Of a stretch of 64,000 nucleotides of DNA, positions 57,561 to 64,000 are shown in pieces; position 1 is the first letter of the stretch, and every line of letters begins with the position of its first letter. Position numbers and translations under genes: made by a program. Location: the NCBI RefSeq assembly GCF_000015965.1, contig NC_009091.1:496001-560000 (forward strand), in the 5' to 3' direction. Origin of the DNA: Prochlorococcus marinus str. MIT 9301 (GTDB lineage: Bacteria > Cyanobacteriota > Cyanobacteriia > PCC-6307 > Cyanobiaceae). The notes under the pieces are model-generated. The model was not told where the DNA came from, ran no database searches, and saw only the letters and a list, made by a program, of their open reading frames with translations.

Positions 57561-57972
57561 CCTCTTCTACTTCGCTAGATTGGATCTCTTCAGTTGATGC
57601 ACTTTTTACAGGTCTCGCAAAAGGATCAGGTGCTGTTTTTGTCTTTTCTTCATAAGAATTTTGTGATTGTCTACTAGGAGAAGAGTTTTTATTATTTTTT
57701 GCATATTCTTTGATTGATTCAATCAATTTTTCGTCTTTGATCATTTCGCTAAGTGTTCTAACAGAGAAACCCAGAACCGCAACGGTAGATCTTAATTGAA
57801 AGGTCTCTTGTATTGATTTAACAGCTTTCATTTCGTTATCACTCAATCTTATGCGGAATCCTCCTCCATCTCTTCTGCCGCCCGATCTATCTCTGAAATT
57901 AGATCTTTCATTGTTAGAACGCCCTCTGTAATTTTCTTGTCCAGGATTATTGCTGAAATTTGAATTAGACAT
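57550..57972 (-). CDS. Arg/Gly/Asn-rich protein upstream of trpS, function unknown
   Basis: A 140-residue protein in three parts: residues 1-40, a disordered tail rich in Arg, Gly, Asn and Ser (RGRSNNERS, RDRSGGRRDGGG), reminiscent of RGG-type RNA-binding tails. Residues 40-90 form a compact helical core (IRLSDNEMKAVKSIQETF and LGFSVRTLSEMI). Residues 90-140 are a polar acidic tail. I do not recognise the family. RNA binding is inferred from the tail and the overlap with trpS (11 bases). Confidence 0.75.
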   Translation of the reverse strand: MSNSNFSNNPGQENYRGRSNNERSNFRDRSGGRRDGGGFRIRLSDNEMKAVKSIQETFQLRSTVAVLGFSVRTLSEMIKDEKLIESIKEYAKNNKNSSPSRQSQNSYEEKTKTAPDPFARPVKSASTEEIQSSEVEEDGK

Positions 57973-58028
57973 CTTAATGTTTCTTAAGTTATTTAAATAG
58001 TCTATTAACTTAGCATCTTGTTATGCAA

Positions 58029-58050
58029 TAAGTCTTTTTTAAAAGGCTTA
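58029..58050 (+). other. Inverted repeat in a divergent promoter region
   Basis: TAAGTCTTTT (58029-58038), TT, AAAAGGCTTA (58041-58050), one G-U pair, followed by AATTTTT. It lies 89 bases before the GTG of the DUF697 gene. Plus-strand RNA folds better than minus-strand RNA because the G-U becomes C-A there. Leader element or attenuator are both possible. Confidence 0.35.
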
Positions 58051-58138
58051 AATTTTTATCTTTTGATTAACGACTTATGAAATTTTGCTTTTCTCATTCA
58101 CAACTTGCATTAAAATAAAATTAGAAAAATAAAGTATT

Positions 58139-59473
58139 GTGTTTGATATTAGTAAAGACAACCTTTTAAAGGATTTAATAAAGTTTCCAAAAAAAAATCT
58201 TCTTATTATTTTATTATTGTTAGGTTTTGGGGAATGGTTTGTCAGTGACTTAATTCATTTTGCAGGAGGCTCAGTAGGATTTTTTTCGTTGTGTTTGGGG
58301 GGATATTTTTACTTGAAGAATGATAAGCCTAAATTTAATGAGCCAAATAATTTAGATGGTTGGATAAATCTATGTAATGAAGATTTAAATTTTTTTGAAG
58401 AACTTGAAGCAACAAATGAATTAGAAAAACAGAATTCAAAAAGACAAAAAACACTTGAATCTATTCTTAATAGATGTGAAAAAGAAAAAATAAGTTGCAT
58501 TGGACAAAAAGATTATCAAAGTTTTCAATCTGTTTTGAAAAGTAATTTCAAAGCAGATAAGTTTGACTTTGTTTTATACAAAAAACTGCCTAAATACAAT
58601 TCTTCTCAAGTTATACCAGAAGAAGCTTTGAAGAGTGATGCAATCTTGTATTTTATAAACTTGCCTTTGTCAGCAAATGATTTTTTGTGGTTGGAAAAGT
58701 TTCCTAAAAATATGCCAATCTGGTTGGTGGCTTTAACTTCCAACCAAATAGAAGCCAAAAATCAGATAGAAGACCTAAAGTCTCAAATTTCAAGTGACTT
58801 TATAAACAAAATCATTACTTTTGATGTGAATAAGAGTGAAATAACAAATATACCTTTTTCTTTAAGGAAGTTTTTCATAAGTTCATCTAAAAATATTGAA
58901 AATACAAAAAAAAGGCTCTTGAAAGAACTTCATGCCGCTTGGCAATCTGAAATTGAAGGTATAAGAAGAATGCAGTTAAAAGGTATACAAAGAAAAAATC
59001 AAATTCTTGTCGCAACAACTGTTTTCTTATCTCCTATCCCATCAATTGATGTTATGGCAATGACAGTATTAAATTCTTTAATGATTAAAGAAATTAAGTC
59101 TATATGGGGATGTAATTGGTCTCCTGAAATTTTAGATAAAGTATCCAAAGAGATTTTAAAGACTGCAATTGCTCAGGGAGTTATTGAATGGAGTGGACAG
59201 ACTCTAATTGGCATAACAAAATTACATGGCCCAAATTGGCTTGTTTCTGGAACATTTCAGGCTGTCAGTGCTGCTTATTTAACAAGAGTTGTATCAAGTT
59301 CTTTGGCTGATTTTATGGCAATAACAAAAGGAGTAGAAGAACCTGATTTGGATTTTATAAAGAAAAATTCTGAGAAAATAGTTGAAGAAGCTTTTGAAAA
59401 AGAAAAAATAAATTGGAAAGGATTTATTTCTGATCTTAGAAAACCACTTATAAAACTATCTTTTAATTCATAA
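58139..59473 (+). CDS. DUF697 family membrane protein
   Basis: A 444-residue protein with a hydrophobic hairpin near the N-terminus (about 20-57), a soluble middle part, and a C-terminal DUF697-type region (about 285-425) that includes ILVATTVFLSPIPSIDVMAM and GVIEWSGQTLIGITKLHG. Many cyanobacterial DUF697 proteins carry an HSR1-type GTPase domain before it, but I find no P-loop here, so that domain is degenerate or absent. The start is GTG. It is 11 bases before the metal ABC genes on the same strand, so it may belong to their operon. Confidence 0.8.
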   Translation: MFDISKDNLLKDLIKFPKKNLLIILLLLGFGEWFVSDLIHFAGGSVGFFSLCLGGYFYLKNDKPKFNEPNNLDGWINLCNEDLNFFEELEATNELEKQNSKRQKTLESILNRCEKEKISCIGQKDYQSFQSVLKSNFKADKFDFVLYKKLPKYNSSQVIPEEALKSDAILYFINLPLSANDFLWLEKFPKNMPIWLVALTSNQIEAKNQIEDLKSQISSDFINKIITFDVNKSEITNIPFSLRKFFISSSKNIENTKKRLLKELHAAWQSEIEGIRRMQLKGIQRKNQILVATTVFLSPIPSIDVMAMTVLNSLMIKEIKSIWGCNWSPEILDKVSKEILKTAIAQGVIEWSGQTLIGITKLHGPNWLVSGTFQAVSAAYLTRVVSSSLADFMAITKGVEEPDLDFIKKNSEKIVEEAFEKEKINWKGFISDLRKPLIKLSFNS

Positions 59474-59484
59474 TCTTTGGATGA

Positions 59485-60393
59485 ATGTTAAATATGAAAA
59501 AAAATATTCTTTTTTTAAGTTTGATAATTCTGCTTTCTATTGCTTCAGGCTCATGTAAGAGAATATCAAATAAAAATGAAACTAAAGAAGTAATACTGGC
59601 AAGTTTCACTGTTTTGGCGGATATAATTAGTAATATCGCTAAAGATGATTTTATTGTTAGATCAATAACGAAACCTGGAGTTGAAGTTCATGGCTACCAA
59701 CCAACTCCAAGCGATTTGGTAAATGCCTCTAGTGCTTTTGTTTTTATTGATAATGGATTTGGATTTGAATTATGGGCTGAAAAATTTGTTTCTAATTTAA
59801 AAGTTAAAAGAATTACTGTCGCGGAATATTTGGATCCTATTTTTATAAGTGAAGATTTTTATAAAGGGAAACCCAATCCTCATGCCTGGATTTCTCCAAA
59901 AAGAGGGATTCTATACGTAGATATTATCGTGGATTCTTTATCAGAATTGAGGCCATCCAAAAGGACATTATTTGAAGAAAATGGAAAAATTTATAAAGAT
60001 AAACTATCTAAAATAGATAAAGAATTCTCACTTTTTATTAATAACTTAAATAAAGACAGGAGGTATCTAGTAAGTTGTGAAGGGGCTTTTTCGTATCTAA
60101 CAAATGATTATGGATTAAAAGAAGTTTATTTGTGGCCAGTTAATGCTGAGAGTCAAATTACTCCCAAAAGCATGGCAAGAACAATCTCGCTTGTTAAAGA
60201 AAAAAATGTTCCATCTGTATTTTGCGAAAGTACTGTAAGTAACGAATCTCAAATGGTAGTTGCAAACGAAACTGGGGCTAATTTTGGAGGAAGTCTTTTT
60301 GTTGATTCATTATCTGATGATAGTGGGCCTGCAAGTTCCTATATGAAAATGCTTGAGCATAATTTGGAATTGATAAAAAAAGGGCTTTTTTAA
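59485..60393 (+). CDS. Metal ABC transporter substrate-binding protein, manganese type
   Basis: Cluster A-I solute-binding lipoprotein of 302 residues (an ATG three codons later, 59494, is also possible). Signal peptide with a weak lipobox ending at Cys24. The metal ligands appear to be His69 (EVHGYQPTP), His133 (NPHAWISP), Glu199 (CEGAFSYL) and Asp274 (LFVDSLSD). Ligand spacing (64, 66 and 75) is close to that in PsaA/MntC. A Glu at the third place, where zinc-type ZnuA has His, and the lack of a His-rich loop, favour manganese (or iron). First of the three transporter genes. Confidence 0.9.
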   Translation: MLNMKKNILFLSLIILLSIASGSCKRISNKNETKEVILASFTVLADIISNIAKDDFIVRSITKPGVEVHGYQPTPSDLVNASSAFVFIDNGFGFELWAEKFVSNLKVKRITVAEYLDPIFISEDFYKGKPNPHAWISPKRGILYVDIIVDSLSELRPSKRTLFEENGKIYKDKLSKIDKEFSLFINNLNKDRRYLVSCEGAFSYLTNDYGLKEVYLWPVNAESQITPKSMARTISLVKEKNVPSVFCESTVSNESQMVVANETGANFGGSLFVDSLSDDSGPASSYMKMLEHNLELIKKGLF

Positions 60394-60396
60394 ATT

Positions 60397-61161
60397 ATGG
60401 AAACAATCAATTATCAAAACTTTAGGATTGAGGCAGAGAATATTTGTGTAGATTACAACGGCAAGGTGGCTTTGTATGATGCCAATTTAAGATTGAAACC
60501 TGGCCAGATTTGTGGGTTAGTAGGGATGAATGGGGCTGGCAAAACAACTTTTTTTAATGCTTTAACTGGCTTTGTAAATATTTCAAAGGGAAAAATTAGA
60601 ATAAATGGAGAGTCTGTAAGATCTGCTCAAAAAGATCAGACAATTGCTTATGTTCCTCAAAATGAGGGAATTGATAGTCAATTTCCAATAAGTGTTTGGG
60701 ATGTAGTGATGATGGGAAGATATGGTTCTATGAATATTTTTAGGTCTCCTAGAGAGTCTGATGTTCAGGCGGTTAAAGATGCTATTGAGAGAGTTGATCT
60801 TACTGATCATTTATCTACACCTATTGGAAACTTATCTGGAGGTCAGAGAAAACGAACTTTTTTAGCTAGAGCAATTGCGCAAAGAGCTTCAATATTACTT
60901 CTTGATGAGCCTTTTTCTGGTGTTGATATAAGAACTGAGAAACTTATCTCGGAATTATTTATTCAATTTAAAAATGAGGGGAAAACTATATTATTATCAA
61001 CTCACGATATGATTCATGTCCGTGAATTTTGTGATTTGGTTCTTCTAATAAATAAAACTGTTGTAGCTTACGGAGAGACATCTGAAGTGTTTACCCCTGA
61101 AAATATTACAACCACTTTTGGGGGGATCTCACCTGATTTCTTGTTTGGACCTGAATCCTAA
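60397..61161 (+). CDS. Metal ABC transporter ATP-binding protein
   Basis: ATPase of the manganese-type importer, 254 residues. Walker A GMNGAGKTT (about 43-51), signature LSGGQRKR (about 146-153), Walker B ILLLDEPFSGVD and the switch LSTHD are all in place. It starts 3 bases after the substrate-binding gene and ends 12 bases before the permease gene, so all three are one transcript. The last 30 residues are typical of the zinc/manganese branch. Confidence 0.95.
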   Translation: METINYQNFRIEAENICVDYNGKVALYDANLRLKPGQICGLVGMNGAGKTTFFNALTGFVNISKGKIRINGESVRSAQKDQTIAYVPQNEGIDSQFPISVWDVVMMGRYGSMNIFRSPRESDVQAVKDAIERVDLTDHLSTPIGNLSGGQRKRTFLARAIAQRASILLLDEPFSGVDIRTEKLISELFIQFKNEGKTILLSTHDMIHVREFCDLVLLINKTVVAYGETSEVFTPENITTTFGGISPDFLFGPES

Positions 61162-61173
61162 ATTTTAAATTAT

Positions 61174-62046
61174 ATGGAGCTCTGTTCTTTTTTAACTTTA
61201 GATTCATTCATAACAGATCCTTTAACTCATGAATTTATGAGAAAAGCACTTCTTATGAGTTCACTAGTTGCAGCTGTTTGTGGTTTCCTATCAAGTTATT
61301 TGACTCTTAAAGGATGGGCTTTAATGGGAGATGCAGTGTCACATTCAGTAATGCCTGGTGTTGTGGTTGCTTATGCATTAGGTCTTCCTTTCTCATTAGG
61401 GGCATTTATTTTTGGAGTTGGGTCTGTAGCATTAATAGGGTTTATTAAGCAGAAATCTAGAGTAAAGGAAGATACTGTTATTGGTTTAGTATTTACTGGA
61501 TTTTTTGCTCTTGGAATAGTATTGGTTTCTAAGATTAAAAGTAATATTGATCTGCACTCAATTCTTTTTGGTAGCCCATTAGGAATATCACTTTCAGATG
61601 TAAAACAAACTATATTTATTTGTTTATTGGTAGTGATCCTCTTATCAATTTTTAGAAAAGATTTAATGCTTTATTGTTTTGATCCTAGGCATGCAAAAAC
61701 AGTTGGGATTAATGTATTTTTTCTTCATTATTTACTCCTCACATGCTTATCTTTGGCAGCTGTTGTTGGCTTACAGTCTGTTGGAATTATTTTAGTAGTT
61801 GCAATGTTGATTACACCAGGGGCTACAGCATATTTACTTACGGATAAGTTTGATAATATGACAGTAATTTCAGTATTAAGTGCAATTATCTCAAGTCTTA
61901 TAGGAATCTATGTTAGTTTTTGGTTTGATCTTGAAACAGGTGGATCAATTGTATTGGCGCAAACTTTTATTTTTTTATTTGCTTTTTTATTCGCTCCAAG
62001 ATATGGAATATTTAAGTTAAAGAAACTATTTGCTGGGTATAAATGA
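61174..62046 (+). CDS. Metal ABC transporter permease (ABC-3 family)
   Basis: Integral membrane subunit, 290 residues, about eight helices. GDAVSHSVMPGVVVAYALG, seen in part as GDAVSHSVMPG (about 50-60), is the conserved segment contacting the ATPase, and IILVVAMLITPGATAYLL (about 209-226) is a family hallmark. Its stop overlaps the ATG of the next gene (ATGA), which suggests translational coupling. Confidence 0.94.
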   Translation: MELCSFLTLDSFITDPLTHEFMRKALLMSSLVAAVCGFLSSYLTLKGWALMGDAVSHSVMPGVVVAYALGLPFSLGAFIFGVGSVALIGFIKQKSRVKEDTVIGLVFTGFFALGIVLVSKIKSNIDLHSILFGSPLGISLSDVKQTIFICLLVVILLSIFRKDLMLYCFDPRHAKTVGINVFFLHYLLLTCLSLAAVVGLQSVGIILVVAMLITPGATAYLLTDKFDNMTVISVLSAIISSLIGIYVSFWFDLETGGSIVLAQTFIFLFAFLFAPRYGIFKLKKLFAGYK

Positions 62047-63215
62047 TAGCGGTGGAAGAAACTTTAAATAAAAAATGGAGTTGGTGGCCATTATTCCCCT
62101 TATATCCTTATGGAAAAAAGAAAACAATTTTTAGAGAATTAATCCCTGATCAAATATGGTCCTTGGAACAAATACAGGGACTTTATTATGTTGCTGTTCC
62201 AATAAGAATGACTGTAATAAAGGTTGATAATGGATTGATGCTAATAAATCCATTGCCTCCGACAAAAGAATTAATAAATGAGTTAGAAAAATTAACTGCG
62301 ATTCACGGCAAAGTAAAAACAATAATTTTACCGAGTGCCTCTGGACTAGAACATAAAATTGGACTGCCAGCTCTTTCAAGAATTTTTAAAGATGCAGAAA
62401 TTTGGCTTTGTCCTGGACAATGGAGTTTTCCCATAAATCTACCATTAGATTTTTTAGGAATTCCATCAAAAAGATCAAGAATACTGTTTGAGGAAGGTAC
62501 TCCATATACAAACTCCTTTAAATGGTCTTCATTAGGACCATTAAATTTAGGACTTGGAAGATATCAGGAGATAAGCTGTTTCCATTACCCTACGAAAACT
62601 CTTCATGTAACAGACGCAATAGTTGGAATAGACTCCAAACCACCTGAGATATTTAATTTTGATCCAACTCCACTTCTTTTTCATTCTAGAGAGAGAGGAG
62701 ATGAACCTTTGATTGACACCATCGAACAAAGAAAAAAAGGATGGAAAAGGTTAGTCTTATTTTCATCTTTTTTGAAACCAGGAAAATTAAATATTCCACC
62801 TTTAAAAGAAATATTTAATTATTCATTCAAAAAAGATCTTAGAAATTGGAGATCTCATTTCGGTATTTATCCCTTTTTATGGGACGAAGATTGGGAATCC
62901 TCTCTTGTTGAAATAATGGGTAAAGATACTCCTAAAATTCAAATTGCACCAGTTTTACAAAAATTAATTTTTCCGCGTTCAAAAGAAGTATTACTTAAAT
63001 GGCTAGAAAATATAAAGTCTTTTGAAGATATGCAATATTTAATTCCAGCTCATTTTACGGCACCAATAAAATTTACAATAGAAGATTGTCAAAAATTAAT
63101 TGATGAAATTAATTCCCAAAAGTGGGATAAACTTCCTGAGGATAATAAATTTTTGATGAGTTTATATAAAAAATTGTTTGAACTAGGAATAATTCCGGAA
63201 GAAGTAAATCTTTAA
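62043..63215 (+). CDS. DUF4336 family protein, coupled to the metal transporter
   Basis: A 390-residue protein of the cyanobacteria/plant family DUF4336, with a metallo-beta-lactamase-like fold but no HxHxDH motif: the matching place reads IILPSASGLEHKIG, so metal-dependent hydrolase activity is uncertain. Conserved WWPLFPLYPYGKKK lies at the N-terminus, and FHYPTKTLHVTDAIV is near the middle. The ATGA overlap with the permease gene suggests the two are translated together, so a role in metal handling is plausible. Convergent with the DUF760 gene. Confidence 0.85.
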   Translation: MIAVEETLNKKWSWWPLFPLYPYGKKKTIFRELIPDQIWSLEQIQGLYYVAVPIRMTVIKVDNGLMLINPLPPTKELINELEKLTAIHGKVKTIILPSASGLEHKIGLPALSRIFKDAEIWLCPGQWSFPINLPLDFLGIPSKRSRILFEEGTPYTNSFKWSSLGPLNLGLGRYQEISCFHYPTKTLHVTDAIVGIDSKPPEIFNFDPTPLLFHSRERGDEPLIDTIEQRKKGWKRLVLFSSFLKPGKLNIPPLKEIFNYSFKKDLRNWRSHFGIYPFLWDEDWESSLVEIMGKDTPKIQIAPVLQKLIFPRSKEVLLKWLENIKSFEDMQYLIPAHFTAPIKFTIEDCQKLIDEINSQKWDKLPEDNKFLMSLYKKLFELGIIPEEVNL

Positions 63216-63221
63216 AAACTA

Positions 63222-63557
63222 TTATTCTTCAATAGACATGTTTTCATCATTTTTGAGTGTTTGTTCCAGCTCTTTTCTTTGCTCCATTTGTCTTAAGAAA
63301 TATCCTGTCATCATTGCAGAAGATAATAAATTAGCAATGTTCTCTTTTGAAGATGTTATTTTTACATCAAATTGATCTGAAGGAAGCATTCCAAGAAGAC
63401 CTTGAACATTATGTCTAATAATTTCTTGAATATCTTCACTAGCTGATTTTGCTACTCTTTGAAGAACTTCTGGGGATTGTTTTTGTAAATATTGAATTAA
63501 ATCATTTTCATCGTTTGGATCATTATTTTCAGTAGCAAGAAATTCTGGATTAAACAT
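63222..63557 (-). CDS. DUF760 family protein
   Basis: An acidic, helical protein of 111 residues in a family of cyanobacteria and plastids. Segment LIQYLQKQSPEVLQRVAKSAS and HNVQGLLGMLPSDQFDVKITSS (each seen in part) match DUF760, with LLSSAMMTGYFLRQMEQR as the last conserved helix. Function unknown. Upstream of it by 45 bases ends the lepB gene on the same strand, so they may be co-transcribed. Confidence 0.85.
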   Translation of the reverse strand: MFNPEFLATENNDPNDENDLIQYLQKQSPEVLQRVAKSASEDIQEIIRHNVQGLLGMLPSDQFDVKITSSKENIANLLSSAMMTGYFLRQMEQRKELEQTLKNDENMSIEE

Positions 63558-63602
63558 TTCTACAGCTTCAAGATATAAAAACCCTACAACATCAAGTACC
63601 CA

Positions 63603-64000
63603 TTAATCTAAATTATTAAGGGCAGGGAACCGAATAGGTCCAATTTTATTAAAAGGCCAATATCTAAAAATAGCTTTACCAATAACTTTTTTATAGGGTA
63701 AAAACCCCCAAATATGTGAGTCCATACTATTATTTCTATTATCTCCCATCACCCATAATGAGTCTTCTGGAACAATAAAAGGCCCAATAGAATAGTTAAT
63801 ATTTTGGTCAAAAAAGTAATTTCTTTGGGCGATATCATTTAAGTAAAGGTTACCGTCTCTAACTTCTACCTTGTCACCTGGGGTTCCAATTACTCTTTTT
63901 ATTAGTGCAGTATCTGCCTCATAACCAGCATTAATTAATTGTTCCGGAACGTTAAAAACAACTATTTTATTTTTTAATTTTGCAAGATTTGATTTGGATG
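63603..64000 (-). CDS. lepB: Signal peptidase I, 5' end beyond the window
   Basis: Membrane-bound serine/lysine protease that removes Sec and Tat signal peptides. The 3' part in the window codes for about 131 residues: TALIKRVIGTPGDKVEV holds the catalytic Lys (box D), and LWVMGDNRNNSMDSH is the box E motif. The C-terminus ends GPIRFPALNNLD before TAA. The N-terminal membrane helix and the serine motif lie outside the window. It is complete enough to be certain of the family. Confidence 0.95.
   Translation of the reverse strand, partial: SKSNLAKLKNKIVVFNVPEQLINAGYEADTALIKRVIGTPGDKVEVRDGNLYLNDIAQRNYFFDQNINYSIGPFIVPEDSLWVMGDNRNNSMDSHIWGFLPYKKVIGKAIFRYWPFNKIGPIRFPALNNLD

Overview
The window is a core chromosomal segment of a marine picocyanobacterium, almost certainly a high-light-adapted Prochlorococcus. 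The evidence is a very AT-rich sequence, tightly packed genes, an alpha-carboxysome with form IA Rubisco, both light-dependent and dark-operative protochlorophyllide reductases, cyanobacterial NDH-1 subunits (NdhL, NdhD), plastocyanin, a cyAbrB regulator and several cyanobacterial families of unknown function. I cannot name the strain from sequence alone. I see no prophage, insertion sequence, CRISPR array or genomic island.

Layout. 1-4.9 kb: chlorophyll synthesis (3' part of por, then chlL, chlB, chlN on the opposite strand). 5-14.5 kb: the carboxysome locus. csoS1D stands apart from the main run, separated from it by rdgB, and the run itself is csoS1-cbbL-cbbS-csoS2-csoSCA-csoS4A-csoS4B followed by a pterin-dehydratase-like Rubisco assembly factor. 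Two small minus-strand hypothetical genes lie on either side. 14.5-20 kb: ridA, gloB, hisG, an ABC exporter, an acetyltransferase and a pair of arsenosugar-type glycosyltransferases. 20-28.2 kb: dnaA, a GST-like protein divergent from glutathione reductase, a cation/calcium exchanger, pyrC, tRNA-Leu(UAA), ndhL, a DUF3007 gene and trpA. 28.3-32.2 kb: regulators (cyAbrB, and a group 2 sigma factor in a row with a DUF1232 gene and a small HTH-like gene), hisIE and a QueD-like protein. 32.2-42.6 kb (minus strand): clpB, petE, an epimerase, hemE, glgB, a CocE-type hydrolase and small cyanobacterial proteins. 42.6-48.9 kb: a TamB-like giant, proA, folB and a lipase-like hydrolase. 48.9-58 kb (minus strand): prlC, ndhD, thrB, glk, thrS, trpS and an Arg/Gly-rich protein. 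58-63.2 kb: a DUF697 protein, a manganese-type ABC importer and a DUF4336 gene. The window ends with DUF760 and the 3' part of lepB.

How it works together. The carboxysome genes appear to be tuned by RNA structure. Two hairpins lie between cbbL and cbbS, a perfect 13-bp hairpin followed by five T lies between cbbS and csoS2, and complete AGGAGG Shine-Dalgarno sites precede the two vertex-protein genes. This would suit the large excess of Rubisco and hexamer protein over CsoS2, carbonic anhydrase and pentamers. The 330-bp gap ahead of csoS1 holds an unusually GC-rich patch with alternating complementary segments and a 14-bp direct repeat. Perfect inverted repeats also sit just upstream of the TTG starts of pyrC and dnaA.

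The window is mostly ordinary core genome. I found no clearly new multi-gene system. The best leads are the RNA-structure candidates, the sigma/DUF1232/HTH row, a QueD-like protein with an altered zinc motif, and the DUF697 and DUF4336 genes attached to the metal transporter.
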